Both the position numbers and the translations under genes were made by a program. From assembly GCA_029260265.1 (NCBI GenBank), contig JAJDDO010000033.1, positions 26,967 to 90,966 on the forward strand: DNA of 64,000 nucleotides, in the 5' to 3' direction. Numbering within the stretch: the first letter of the stretch is position 1; each line of letters begins with the position of its first letter. This DNA comes from Phycisphaerales bacterium (lineage in GTDB: Bacteria > Planctomycetota > Phycisphaerae > Phycisphaerales > UBA1924). The notes beneath the pieces are model-generated. The model saw only the letters and a program-made list of their open reading frames with translations. It searched no databases and had not been told where the DNA came from. Positions 36,754-44,570 of this stretch are shown in pieces.

Positions 36754-37647
36754 ATGATCCGAACACTCACAATCATTGCGGTGTGCCTCGCGTTGCTCTC
36801 ATGCGCCTCACCCCGTCGCGATACACAAACCAACGAACACGGCGCGATCCAGAACCTGCACAAGCTCACCGATCGGCTCTACTCAGGCGCTGAACCTGTC
36901 GGCGAGTTGGCCTACGAGCAACTCGCAAGCCTCGGGGTCAGGGCCGTGATCTCCGTCGATGCCGTCGCACCAAACAAACAACTCGCCGATCGCTATGGCA
37001 TCCGGGTGATCCATCTGCCGATCGGGTACGACGGCGTGCCCGAAGATCGCGCACACGCACTCGCCAAAGCCATCGTCACCATCGACGGGCCGATCTTTGT
37101 CAACTGCCACCACGGCAAGCACCGCGGACCGGCAGCACTCGTGGTCGGGGGCATTGGAGCCGGAGAAATCACGGGGCAACAAGGCAGGGCGTACCTTGAA
37201 GCCGCGGGCACCTCGTTGGATTATCCGGGGCTGTGGGAGGCCATTGGCCATGTTTCAGCCTACCCAATGAAAGATCTCAATGCCGAATCAGTCCTGCTTC
37301 CCGAGCGGAGTGAGCCAGGCGGCTTTGCCGAGACCATGAGCCAGATCGACCGTGCACATGAACAACTCTGGTTGTGCGCCGACAACGGGTTTGTTGCTCC
37401 CGCGGACCACCCCGACCTCGCCCCGGTTTCGCTGGCGGGGCAAATCCACGACATGCTCCGCTCGCTTGAAGCCGATCCGTATGCTGAACAAGAAGGCGAG
37501 CTGTTTGCGATGCTGCTGGCACAGTCAATCGAGATCGCATCGGATGCAGAAACCCAGATCCGGAGCGGTCGCCCGGGTGATGCGCTCGACAGCCTCTCCG
37601 CATTGGGTGATTCATGTGTTGATTGTCACAACAAGTATCGGGACTAG
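36754..37647 (+). CDS. Lipoprotein fusing a CX5R phosphatase to a cytochrome c'-like domain
   Basis: A 297-residue lipoprotein (lipobox LLSC, Cys17). Residues 33-170 form a dual-specificity-like phosphatase domain: RLYSGAEP, the strand YGIRVIHLPIGYDGVP, and the active-site loop VNCHHGKHRGP with Cys118 and Arg124. Residues 190-297 are helical and end GDSCVDCHNKYRD; CXXCH at 288-292 followed by xxYR is exactly the C-terminal haem-attachment motif of cytochromes c'/c556. I read it as a phosphatase fused to a c-type haem domain, anchored in the periplasm. It follows the PA14 gene by 16 bases, but a TACCAT box five bases before the ATG suggests its own leaderless start. Confidence 0.75.
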   Translation: MIRTLTIIAVCLALLSCASPRRDTQTNEHGAIQNLHKLTDRLYSGAEPVGELAYEQLASLGVRAVISVDAVAPNKQLADRYGIRVIHLPIGYDGVPEDRAHALAKAIVTIDGPIFVNCHHGKHRGPAALVVGGIGAGEITGQQGRAYLEAAGTSLDYPGLWEAIGHVSAYPMKDLNAESVLLPERSEPGGFAETMSQIDRAHEQLWLCADNGFVAPADHPDLAPVSLAGQIHDMLRSLEADPYAEQEGELFAMLLAQSIEIASDAETQIRSGRPGDALDSLSALGDSCVDCHNKYRD

Positions 37648-37677
37648 ATCGCGCTGGCGGCCCACAAACTCGTTATT

Positions 37678-37770
37678 GGGTACCACTACTCGCCGAAAGG
37701 GCGCAGTAGTGCTGTAAACAACAGAATGAAGAAAGACACTACTGCGCCCTTTGGGCGAGTAGAGGCACCC
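37678..37770. repeat. Long imperfect palindrome between convergent genes
   Basis: Core arms of 26 bases (37686-37711 and 37737-37762) pair with one mismatch, and pairing continues outward to about 37678 and 37770 with two more. The 25-base loop separates them. It sits between two convergent genes and may serve as a bidirectional terminator, but the arms are longer than usual and resemble a palindromic mobile repeat. Confidence 0.7.
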
Positions 37771-37805
37771 AGATTTCGATTAAAAAAACGATAGATACGA
37801 AGAAG

Positions 37806-38114
37806 CTACTTTGTTTCGACAGCACCGATATCAAAAACATCGCTCACACCTATGCCACAATAAAGTTTTTTCGCGGCCGCGAGATGATGGGGCGCGTGAG
37901 ATAAAAACTGATACAACAACTCATCAATCTGGCCAACTTCCAGTGAATTTGGATTTTCATAGAACGCCCATAATCGCTTGAGATCGTTAATCCAATCCAT
38001 CATGTGGAAGGCAACATCAAAGGAATCCTGGTCACCAAGACCTCGTTCTAGCCCCGCAGATTGAATCTGCTTCCAGATTTGATTCCGGTTCTGTTGCTCG
38101 CCGATTTCAGGCAT
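37806..38114 (-). CDS. Small hypothetical protein
   Basis: A 102-residue acidic, apparently soluble, mostly helical protein with no motif I know. The stretch DVAFHMMDWINDLKRLWAFY is the most distinctive part. A GGAGG sequence five bases before the ATG supports that it is translated. Its GC content appears lower than its neighbours. It lies 13 bases downstream of nothing in its own direction except the dehydrogenase operon border, and converges on the palindrome at 37678-37770. Confidence 0.6.
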   Translation of the reverse strand: MPEIGEQQNRNQIWKQIQSAGLERGLGDQDSFDVAFHMMDWINDLKRLWAFYENPNSLEVGQIDELLYQFLSHAPHHLAAAKKLYCGIGVSDVFDIGAVETK

Positions 38115-38127
38115 TGAACACCTCCGA

Positions 38128-39210
38128 TTACAGATTCATTAGCACCTTGATGCCCGCGCCCGAAATCATGGTCTCGAAGGCTTTGTCGAACTCTTCGATC
38201 GGATACTCATGGGTGATGACCTTGTCGAGCTCGAGCCTGCCCGAGAGCAGCAGCTTTTCCATCTGGTACCAGGTGTCCCACATCTTCCGCCCGTTGATTC
38301 CCAGCACGGTGCACCCCTTGAAAATGATGTGCTTATTGAAATCAAAGTCGACCGTGCGGGCCGGCAGACCGAGCAACGCAGCGGTGCCGCCGTTGCGCAG
38401 GGCACGGAACCCCTGATCCATCGCCATCGGCGCTCCGGACATCTCGAGCAGCACATCAACACCCTCGTAGGTGTCTCGGCGGACCTGCTCGATCCATGCG
38501 GAGTCTCTCGCGTCGAACGCATCGGTCGCCCCGAGTTCTTTGGCGAGTTCGAGCCTGGGCGGGTTGATGTCGGTGCAGTAGATACGCGATGCACCAGCGG
38601 CCTTGGCGACCGTGACCGCCATCAGCCCGATGATCCCCACGCCCGAGATCAGCACGGTCTTGGCGCTGACGCCCGCTGCCATCACGGTGTGCACCGCGTT
38701 GCCCAGCGGGTCAAAGATGGCGGCGTACTTGTCCTCGATGTCCGGGTGCACGGGCCAGACATTGGATTCGGGCACGACAATGTAATCGGCGAAACACCCG
38801 TCGCGGTCGATCCCGAAGATTGTCGTGTCGGCCGCGATGTGCGCATTGCCCGTACGCGAGTTGTAATCGGCGCCGCTGGTGATGTGCCCCTCGGCGCTGA
38901 CGCGTTGTCCGGGCGTGTACTGGGTGACGGCCGATCCGACGGCGTCGATATGCCCGACAAACTCGTGCCCGGTGATGATCCCGACCGGTACTCGCCCGGC
39001 GGACCATTCGTCCCATTCCCAGATATGGCGGTCGGTGCCGCAGATTCCAACTTTTTTCACCTTGATGCGGACCTCTCGTGGGCCGACGCTTGGGATGGGG
39101 CGATCGTCCGAAAAAGCAAGCCCGGTGCCCGCGTGGTGCTTGATCAGACCACGCATAGTGCCCCCTGCGGATTCGTCCTGCGCCAAAGTATCAGTCGAAA
39201 TCTGGGTCAT
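38128..39210 (-). CDS. tdh: L-threonine 3-dehydrogenase-like enzyme lacking the structural zinc site
   Basis: A 360-residue medium-chain dehydrogenase matching threonine dehydrogenase, which oxidises threonine to 2-amino-3-ketobutyrate with NAD+. The catalytic zinc ligands are present: Cys57 (GICGTD) and His82-Glu83 (TGHEFVG). The Rossmann motif is GVGIIG. TDH-specific WDEW and 'GHIT' are retained. The four cysteines of the structural zinc lobe, expected at 112, 115, 118 and 126, are Ser, Asp, Ser and Ala, while flanking residues align without gaps. AGGAG seven bases upstream fixes the start at 39210; the frame itself is open further. The 2-amino-3-ketobutyrate ligase (kbl) is not adjacent. 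Confidence 0.88.
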   Translation of the reverse strand: MTQISTDTLAQDESAGGTMRGLIKHHAGTGLAFSDDRPIPSVGPREVRIKVKKVGICGTDRHIWEWDEWSAGRVPVGIITGHEFVGHIDAVGSAVTQYTPGQRVSAEGHITSGADYNSRTGNAHIAADTTIFGIDRDGCFADYIVVPESNVWPVHPDIEDKYAAIFDPLGNAVHTVMAAGVSAKTVLISGVGIIGLMAVTVAKAAGASRIYCTDINPPRLELAKELGATDAFDARDSAWIEQVRRDTYEGVDVLLEMSGAPMAMDQGFRALRNGGTAALLGLPARTVDFDFNKHIIFKGCTVLGINGRKMWDTWYQMEKLLLSGRLELDKVITHEYPIEEFDKAFETMISGAGIKVLMNL

Positions 39211-39401
39211 AGAAAGCTCCTGAGGCCGGCGGTGTGCAATCACGCCCGGATTTCCTCGTTCTCTATTGTCCGAGGGCAGCCTTGCCCGATCAACCGATCC
39301 CAAAGAAAAGCCCTGCCCTCTGGGCACGGAATCATCCCGGGATGTTCCCCAACGGGTAGACATTCCATGAACGAATGCCCGATTGATGGGGTACACCTTT
39401 A

Positions 39402-39407
39402 TATACT
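39402..39407 (+). promoter_or_regulatory. Possible -10 element upstream of the secretion cluster
   Basis: TATACT, 59 bases before the GspF-like ATG, is a good -10 hexamer in the divergent region 39211-39465. No matching -35 at 17 bases is seen; TTGATG lies too close (13-base spacer). Confidence 0.3.
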
Positions 39408-39465
39408 CCACAAGGAGACCGCCGAGAGAGACCGCAGAAAATCGCATCGAGAGCCCTTTTTGACC

Positions 39466-40668
39466 ATGTCCAGAGCCGCCATCACCAACCAGTCCTTTTT
39501 TTACCTCGCCAACAAGTCCGCAGGCGGCAAGGCGATGGGTCTCAAAACAGCCCGGTCCAAACGAGCCCTCGCCGAGGCGCTCCGCAGAGAGAAAAAAATC
39601 TTGGTCCGCACATGGAAGCTCCCCGCGTGGACGGCTTCAAACCCCGAGCTCAACCTCAAGGGGCACGCCAGGCTCGATGCCCAACTCTCCCAGCTGCTCT
39701 CGCGGGGGGTGACCCTGACCGAAGCGCTCGAGGTTGCCTCGACCGTGGTGCCCCCATCGAACGAGGGGCGGATCTTGGCGATGCGCGAGCTGGTTGCTTC
39801 GGGCAAAAACTTCGGCGACGCCTGCCAGAGCGTGGGCAGCTTTGACCCGGTGACGATTTCGGTGTACCGGGCAGCCGAAAAGACGGGCGACCTTGCGGGC
39901 GCGTGCGGGCAGTTGGCCAAATCAGCCCAGCGTCAGCTCGAAGTCGCGGGCAAGGCCGCCACACTCATGATCTACCCCGCGATTGTGCTTTCGATCGCGT
40001 TTATCGCCTCGCTCATTATGCTCACGCTCGTGATCCCGACGATCGGCAACTCGCTGGGCAGCTCGGGCATCGAACTGCCGCTGTTTACCAAGGTTCTTGT
40101 CGCAATCGGTGAGTTCATCCGTGGCAACTTTCTTATGCTCGGGGTGCTCTTCGTCGTGACGCTCTTTGGGGTGGTCTTGTTTCGCGCGGCGGTCATGAGG
40201 GCGGCGGTCTCGCTGACGCGCAATATGATCTTCATCCGCGAGGTGGTGATGCATCAAGAGCTGACCCGGTTCTTCTCGGTGATGGGCTCGATGACCAAGT
40301 CGGGCATCCCGCTGACCGATGCGCTCGCGGTGAGCAGCGAGGTCATCGGGCACCCCAAGCTCAATAAGGACCTCGCAAGAATGCGGGCCAAGCTCGTGGA
40401 GGGCGGATTGTTCCGCACGCTGATCGAGAAGGTCGAATCGTTGCCCCTGGCGACGCGCCGGCTGCTGATTGCCGCCGATCAGACGGGCGATCTTGAATCC
40501 GCATTTGACGCGCTCGCCAAGGACCATGCGGATGAAACCGACAAACGAACCGAACGATTGATGGCGGTGCTTGAGCCCGTGCTGATTGTGTTGCTGTTTT
40601 TAATCGTGGGCACAATGATTCTGGGGATCATGCTGCCGTTGATGAGCCTGACGAACTCGGTGATGTAA
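39466..40668 (+). CDS. Type II secretion/type IV pilus inner-membrane protein, GspF/PilC-like
   Basis: A 400-residue polytopic protein with two copies of the T2SSF domain. LDAQLSQLLSRGVTLTEALE (about 65-85) and LTRFFSVMGSMTKSGIPLTD (about 260) mark the two halves, each ending in transmembrane segments. The C-terminal VLEPVLIVLLFLIVGTMILG is the typical last helix. It is the platform protein of a pseudopilus assembly machine and heads a cluster of pseudopilin genes. The frame is open far upstream over the dehydrogenase, but the family length and the start of similarity fit this ATG. No GspE ATPase or GspD secretin gene is next to it. Confidence 0.88.
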   Translation: MSRAAITNQSFFYLANKSAGGKAMGLKTARSKRALAEALRREKKILVRTWKLPAWTASNPELNLKGHARLDAQLSQLLSRGVTLTEALEVASTVVPPSNEGRILAMRELVASGKNFGDACQSVGSFDPVTISVYRAAEKTGDLAGACGQLAKSAQRQLEVAGKAATLMIYPAIVLSIAFIASLIMLTLVIPTIGNSLGSSGIELPLFTKVLVAIGEFIRGNFLMLGVLFVVTLFGVVLFRAAVMRAAVSLTRNMIFIREVVMHQELTRFFSVMGSMTKSGIPLTDALAVSSEVIGHPKLNKDLARMRAKLVEGGLFRTLIEKVESLPLATRRLLIAADQTGDLESAFDALAKDHADETDKRTERLMAVLEPVLIVLLFLIVGTMILGIMLPLMSLTNSVM

Positions 40669-40682
40669 CTACTTTGTGTGCA

Positions 40683-40708
40683 CGGGGCTGCAACAATATC
40701 ATGCCCCG
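40683..40708 (+). promoter_or_regulatory. Small hairpin between the GspF-like and GspG-like genes
   Basis: CGGGGC and GCCCCG form a six-base stem around a 14-base loop, without a T-tract. It could attenuate or stabilise mRNA ahead of the major pseudopilin gene. Confidence 0.3.
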
Positions 40709-40740
40709 AGCGTTGAACTATTGAAAGAAAAGGAATCGAA

Positions 40741-41157
40741 ATGCAGAATACAAACACATTCAAGAATGCTCGCCCGGGCTTCTCGCTGATCGAACTGACC
40801 GCGGTTTTGGTGATCCTCGGGATCCTCATGGCCGGCGCAGCGGTTGCCGTACCGAAGCAGGTCAAAAAAGCCCGCGTGAAGTCGACCAAAACCTCGATGC
40901 AGGTCATCAAGACCCAGATCAACACCTGGATGGTCGAGCAGTCCGGCGATGCACCCACATCGCTCGCTCAGCTCATTCCCGATTTCATGGAACCCGGTTC
41001 AGAGACTGATAGTTTCGAACGCCCATACTACTACACCGCGACCCCGGGCACCGGGATGCTGCACCCGTATGAGCTCAAGAGCAGCGGGCCCGACAAAGAG
41101 TTCGGCACCACCGACGATATCGATGTCTGGACCATGAAACTCAAGAGCAACAACTAA
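40741..41157 (+). CDS. Major pseudopilin, GspG-like
   Basis: A 138-residue prepilin. A short basic leader ends at the peptidase site PG|FSLIEL, with the conserved Glu at +5, followed by the hydrophobic helix TAVLVILGILMAGAAVAVP. The C-terminal LKSSGPDKEFGTTDDIDVW resembles the calcium-binding loop of GspG. AAGGA seven bases before the ATG is a good ribosome site. As the first pseudopilin after the GspF-like gene it is probably the main building block of the pseudopilus. Confidence 0.92.
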   Translation: MQNTNTFKNARPGFSLIELTAVLVILGILMAGAAVAVPKQVKKARVKSTKTSMQVIKTQINTWMVEQSGDAPTSLAQLIPDFMEPGSETDSFERPYYYTATPGTGMLHPYELKSSGPDKEFGTTDDIDVWTMKLKSNN

Positions 41158-41163
41158 GCAAAC

Positions 41164-41736
41164 ATGCAAACACGCCGAGCACCATCCCGGATGCACGCCC
41201 GACGAGGGGTCACGCTGATCGAAGCGGTCCTCGCGGTGGTCTTGCTCGGGCTGGTCGGCGCAACGCTGGCCAGCGCGAGCGGGTTCCTTGGATCGATGCA
41301 GGGCCGGATGGAGCAACGGCTCGGCGCGACGGAACTCGGGAACCGGCTCATGCTTCAGTTTATGGATGACAGCGAATCACTGCCCTCCAAAGCGCTCCCC
41401 ATTGCCTACGACAAGGACCTCTACCGGTGGACCATCGAAGAGCGTTCGGTCAAGTTCAACATCCAGCTCAGCGAGGACGCCCAAGCGAACGCGACCGGGC
41501 TGATCGGATCGGGGACCAATCTGGACCGGATCAAGCTCGTCACCATCAGGGTATGGCTTGGCGCTGATTCGGGCGGGTCGCGAGCGTTTACCCCCTCGGT
41601 ACCCAATGCGACCCTGACGCGGCTGATCGACCCGCTCGCGTTTTCGAATCCGGATTCGCTGCAAACCTTGCTCGATCAGCCTGACGGGATCGAACGGCTC
41701 GTCAATAAGTTTGTGGACTCGGAGAACGCTCAATGA
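41164..41736 (+). CDS. Minor pseudopilin, GspI/GspH-like
   Basis: A 190-residue prepilin-like protein. The cleavage site is RR|GVTLIEA, followed by a hydrophobic helix VLAVVLLGLVGATLASASG. The rest is a soluble domain I cannot assign to a specific minor pseudopilin; position between the G- and J-like genes suggests GspI or GspH. It starts six bases after the G-like stop and overlaps the next gene by four bases, so it belongs to one operon. Confidence 0.78.
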   Translation: MQTRRAPSRMHARRGVTLIEAVLAVVLLGLVGATLASASGFLGSMQGRMEQRLGATELGNRLMLQFMDDSESLPSKALPIAYDKDLYRWTIEERSVKFNIQLSEDAQANATGLIGSGTNLDRIKLVTIRVWLGADSGGSRAFTPSVPNATLTRLIDPLAFSNPDSLQTLLDQPDGIERLVNKFVDSENAQ

Positions 41737-42860
41737 CCACCCACGCAGACCATCGCGGATTTACGCTGATCGAAACGGTTGTGGCGTCGATCATCGGCGC
41801 GGTCGTGCTGATGGGTTGTTTCTCAATGTTTGCTGCCACCGGGCGGATGGACCGTGCGTTTGCTTCGCGGTTTGAGCACACGGCCGACCTGAACATCACC
41901 CAGCAGACCATGCGCCGGGCGTTTCTGTCGTTGCAGATGCAAGAGGAGGTCGCGGTCACGGTCGCCGACGAGACGGATGTGAACGGAGACCCCAAGCCTC
42001 TGCCTCGCGACCGGATCATCCTTGATCTTGATCTCAGCGCGGGCGAAGACGAATCAGCGTGGAAACCCCAGCGGTTCGAGGTTGTGCTCAACACGCCCCC
42101 GATCGCCATGAACCTCGCGTCGGCATCGGCGGGGTGGGTGCGGATGCTCGATCAGGACGAATCGCTGGATTTTTCATCGCCCGATGGTTCAGGCGGGGCG
42201 ATGCGCAGTGTCTTTGAGCTGCGTCGAACCGATACGCGTGAAGACATCATGTTCCAGATGGGGCTGATCGAAGCGGGCACCTACGCGTTGATGACCGGGC
42301 ACGACCCAAAGAACCAGAGCACAACGATCACCGACAAACCCGCACCCGAAGGCTGGTCCCTCTGGTGGCGACCGATCCTTCGCGACGAGGACGACGCGCT
42401 CTCGCTCGGGTACAGCCCGCTGAGCGATGTGCAGGGAACGACCGACCAGATCCGAACACGACTGGCGGGCGCGATCCGGATTGCCAAGGGGATTCGCCGA
42501 GCCCGGTGGCAGCTCTTCAAGGGGGATGTGATGATCGATCAGTTCTCTGGATCGACCATGCTTGACCTGCCCGCCTACACCCAGTTTGAGGTCCAGATGC
42601 TCTCCGGGCAGTACGCGACATGGATGTTCGAGGTCGACTGGGTCATCGGAGATGACCCCAACGATGCAGAAGAAGACGAAGAAGCCAACAACACGGGCGG
42701 CGCGGGCGGGACCGGCGGCAACACCAACAACCCGGGCGGTACCAATAACGGGGACACAACCGGCGGCGGCATCCGCCCCGGGGGCAATACGAACGGCAAT
42801 ACATACGATGTGGGCGGCGGCAACCGCGAAGGACGCCGACGCGGGGATGAACGAGAATGA
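41733..42860 (+). CDS. Minor pseudopilin, GspJ-like, with Gly/Asn-rich tail
   Basis: A 375-residue prepilin-like protein. HR|GFTLIETV is the cleavage site, with the usual hydrophobic helix. The globular part (about 45-310) is larger than usual for GspJ. The last 65 residues are a low-complexity acidic then Gly/Asn/Thr-rich tail (for example GGAGGTGGNTNNPGG) ending in a basic RRRGDERE. The tail is unusual for a pseudopilin and may be exposed or disordered. Overlaps of four bases with both neighbours indicate translational coupling. Confidence 0.78.
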   Translation: MTTHADHRGFTLIETVVASIIGAVVLMGCFSMFAATGRMDRAFASRFEHTADLNITQQTMRRAFLSLQMQEEVAVTVADETDVNGDPKPLPRDRIILDLDLSAGEDESAWKPQRFEVVLNTPPIAMNLASASAGWVRMLDQDESLDFSSPDGSGGAMRSVFELRRTDTREDIMFQMGLIEAGTYALMTGHDPKNQSTTITDKPAPEGWSLWWRPILRDEDDALSLGYSPLSDVQGTTDQIRTRLAGAIRIAKGIRRARWQLFKGDVMIDQFSGSTMLDLPAYTQFEVQMLSGQYATWMFEVDWVIGDDPNDAEEDEEANNTGGAGGTGGNTNNPGGTNNGDTTGGGIRPGGNTNGNTYDVGGGNREGRRRGDERE

Positions 42861-43741
42861 TGGCACACACCCGATCATCGGTGCAGATCAGATCACCGAA
42901 AAACACACGCGGGTTCGCCCTCCCGATGGCGATCTTGGTGATGGTGGTTGTCGGGCTTGTGGTCTCGGTCGCGCTGACTCGGATGAACGCGCAGACGCTT
43001 CTGATCCAACGCCAGATCCGCGCAAGCCAAGAGCACCACGCGGGGCGTGGGCTCCAAGAAGCCATCGGGGCGTGGTTACGCCAGCAGAATGGGCGTGACC
43101 TCTTTGATGTGCTCGATGAACAAACCGGGCACGCGATGGACATCGAGCTCGAAGACGGCTCGGTGGTCTCGGTCTTCCTCCGAGACGGGCAGGGCAGCGC
43201 GCTGAGCAACCTCACCGGGCGTCCACAGCGTGAAATCAATGACGGCTCAGAAATTCTCCGCAGACTCGCACGCAATGTTTCGAGCAGGCAATACATGCAG
43301 ATGACCCGCCCGTTCGGGGCCATCGGGATCAGCGTCACCACGGCACCCGAGCTCCTGATCACCAATGTTTGCAACGCGATTATGGATGGCAGCGGGAGCA
43401 ACCTGGCCAACGAAATCTTGGCCATGCGCCAGCAGAGCGCGAGGCTGAACCGTACCGATATGACCACGATTTCCCGGACCGCCGGGCTCACCACCGAGCA
43501 ACGGGCGATGATGCAGCGGGTCTTCGCGACCGATATCGAGCTCTGGGCCGTGATTGTTGAGGTCCGCGGCGGACGCGGGGTATCGAGCGGTCGGCTCGTC
43601 TCGCGGTACGGGGGGATCACACGCATCCGATTGAGCAGCGGACGGCGCCAAGGAAGCAATCTGATGGAGCTTGGTGCGTTTCTTACCTGGAAAGACATCG
43701 GTATTGAACGCTCGGAACCTGATCTAGCCGATCTGTTCTAG
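42857..43741 (+). CDS. Minor pseudopilin, GspK/PilX-like
   Basis: A 294-residue protein with a type IV-like N-terminus: TR|GFALPMAILVMVVVGLVVSVA. The residue at +5 is Pro in place of Glu, as in GspK, the tip pseudopilin that lacks this Glu. A mainly helical domain follows (TAGLTTEQRAMMQRVF), and ends with strands containing VIVEVRGGRG. GspK caps the pseudopilus with GspI and GspJ; the gene order here supports that role. It starts in a four-base overlap with the J-like gene. Confidence 0.78.
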   Translation: MMAHTRSSVQIRSPKNTRGFALPMAILVMVVVGLVVSVALTRMNAQTLLIQRQIRASQEHHAGRGLQEAIGAWLRQQNGRDLFDVLDEQTGHAMDIELEDGSVVSVFLRDGQGSALSNLTGRPQREINDGSEILRRLARNVSSRQYMQMTRPFGAIGISVTTAPELLITNVCNAIMDGSGSNLANEILAMRQQSARLNRTDMTTISRTAGLTTEQRAMMQRVFATDIELWAVIVEVRGGRGVSSGRLVSRYGGITRIRLSSGRRQGSNLMELGAFLTWKDIGIERSEPDLADLF

Positions 43742-43797
43742 GCAACGATGTTCCATCGCGGTGCTATTGTTGTGTCCGTCGAGACAAAGGAGTCCGC

Positions 43798-44553
43798 ATG
43801 CCGAGCCCAGCCAACCGAACACAAGCCAAGCACCGGGCAATGATCGCCCAAGGAGCTGCGGCGTTGCTTGTGCTCGCAGGCGTCGCATTCGGGATCACCG
43901 GGCTGGAAACTCGAACCGTACAACCGAGCACGGAAATCTTCTCCGTCAAAGGGGCTGATCTATCAACCATCGCTACCGACGAGAACGAGGCCGACGCGCT
44001 CACGATTGATATCGGGCCGCTCGCCGATCGGCTTGCACTGGTCGAGAACGCACCGGTTGAAGAGATCATTGAAGTTCCTGATCCACAAGGACCGAGGGAT
44101 CCGATTCAATCCACGGGTGGGCTCGAGAAGCGGCTGCGGTACATCGGGTTCATTAAAGAAGGGCGTCGCAACGCCGCGTTTATACGGATCGACGGAGTGC
44201 AACGCATCGTCCGCGAGAGCACGACCGCCCGGGCGGGTGAAGAGGGGTACGAGGACCTCACCATCAGCATGATCCGGCCCGGATACATCGTGGTCTCCGA
44301 TGGAGAAATCGAAGAACGGATCATGCTCGGCGAGCGGACCGGGCAATCGATCTCGATGGTCAACGGCAACGAGATCGACGCGATTAGTCTGCCCGAGGAG
44401 TCCAACGAGCGCCCAAACACCGCCGCCCAAGAGGTGCTCGATCGTCGCAGAGAACGGCTCGAAGAACGATCACGGAGCCAGGATGAGGGGCGTGGGCTCC
44501 AGAACAGAAATCTGAACGGCGCCCGCCGAAACCGATCGCAACGAAACGACTAA
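43798..44553 (+). CDS. Inner-membrane secretion protein, GspC/PilP-like
   Basis: A 251-residue protein with one N-terminal transmembrane segment (about 15-37) and a periplasmic region. Residues 105-170 (LRYIGFIKEG, FIRIDGVQRIVRE) resemble the homology-region beta-domain of GspC/PilP, which links the inner-membrane platform to the secretin. The last 60 residues are Arg/Glu/Asn-rich and probably disordered. AAGGAG precedes the ATG. The identification rests on topology and gene order and is less certain than for the pseudopilins. Confidence 0.6.
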   Translation: MPSPANRTQAKHRAMIAQGAAALLVLAGVAFGITGLETRTVQPSTEIFSVKGADLSTIATDENEADALTIDIGPLADRLALVENAPVEEIIEVPDPQGPRDPIQSTGGLEKRLRYIGFIKEGRRNAAFIRIDGVQRIVRESTTARAGEEGYEDLTISMIRPGYIVVSDGEIEERIMLGERTGQSISMVNGNEIDAISLPEESNERPNTAAQEVLDRRRERLEERSRSQDEGRGLQNRNLNGARRNRSQRND

Positions 44554-44570
44554 CCATCGAGCATGACCCA

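Noticed and set aside
38128..39210. Alternative naming as sorbitol/alcohol dehydrogenase
   Set aside because: Ungapped alignment with threonine dehydrogenase across the former zinc lobe, plus the WDEW motif, fits TDH better.
38209..39465. N-terminal 419 codons of the long frame containing the GspF-like gene
   Set aside because: They run antisense through the dehydrogenase gene; similarity to the F family begins near 39466.
42643..43698. 351-codon minus-strand frame across the pseudopilin genes
   Set aside because: Overlaps two genes with clear prepilin signatures; composition typical of antisense in high-GC DNA.
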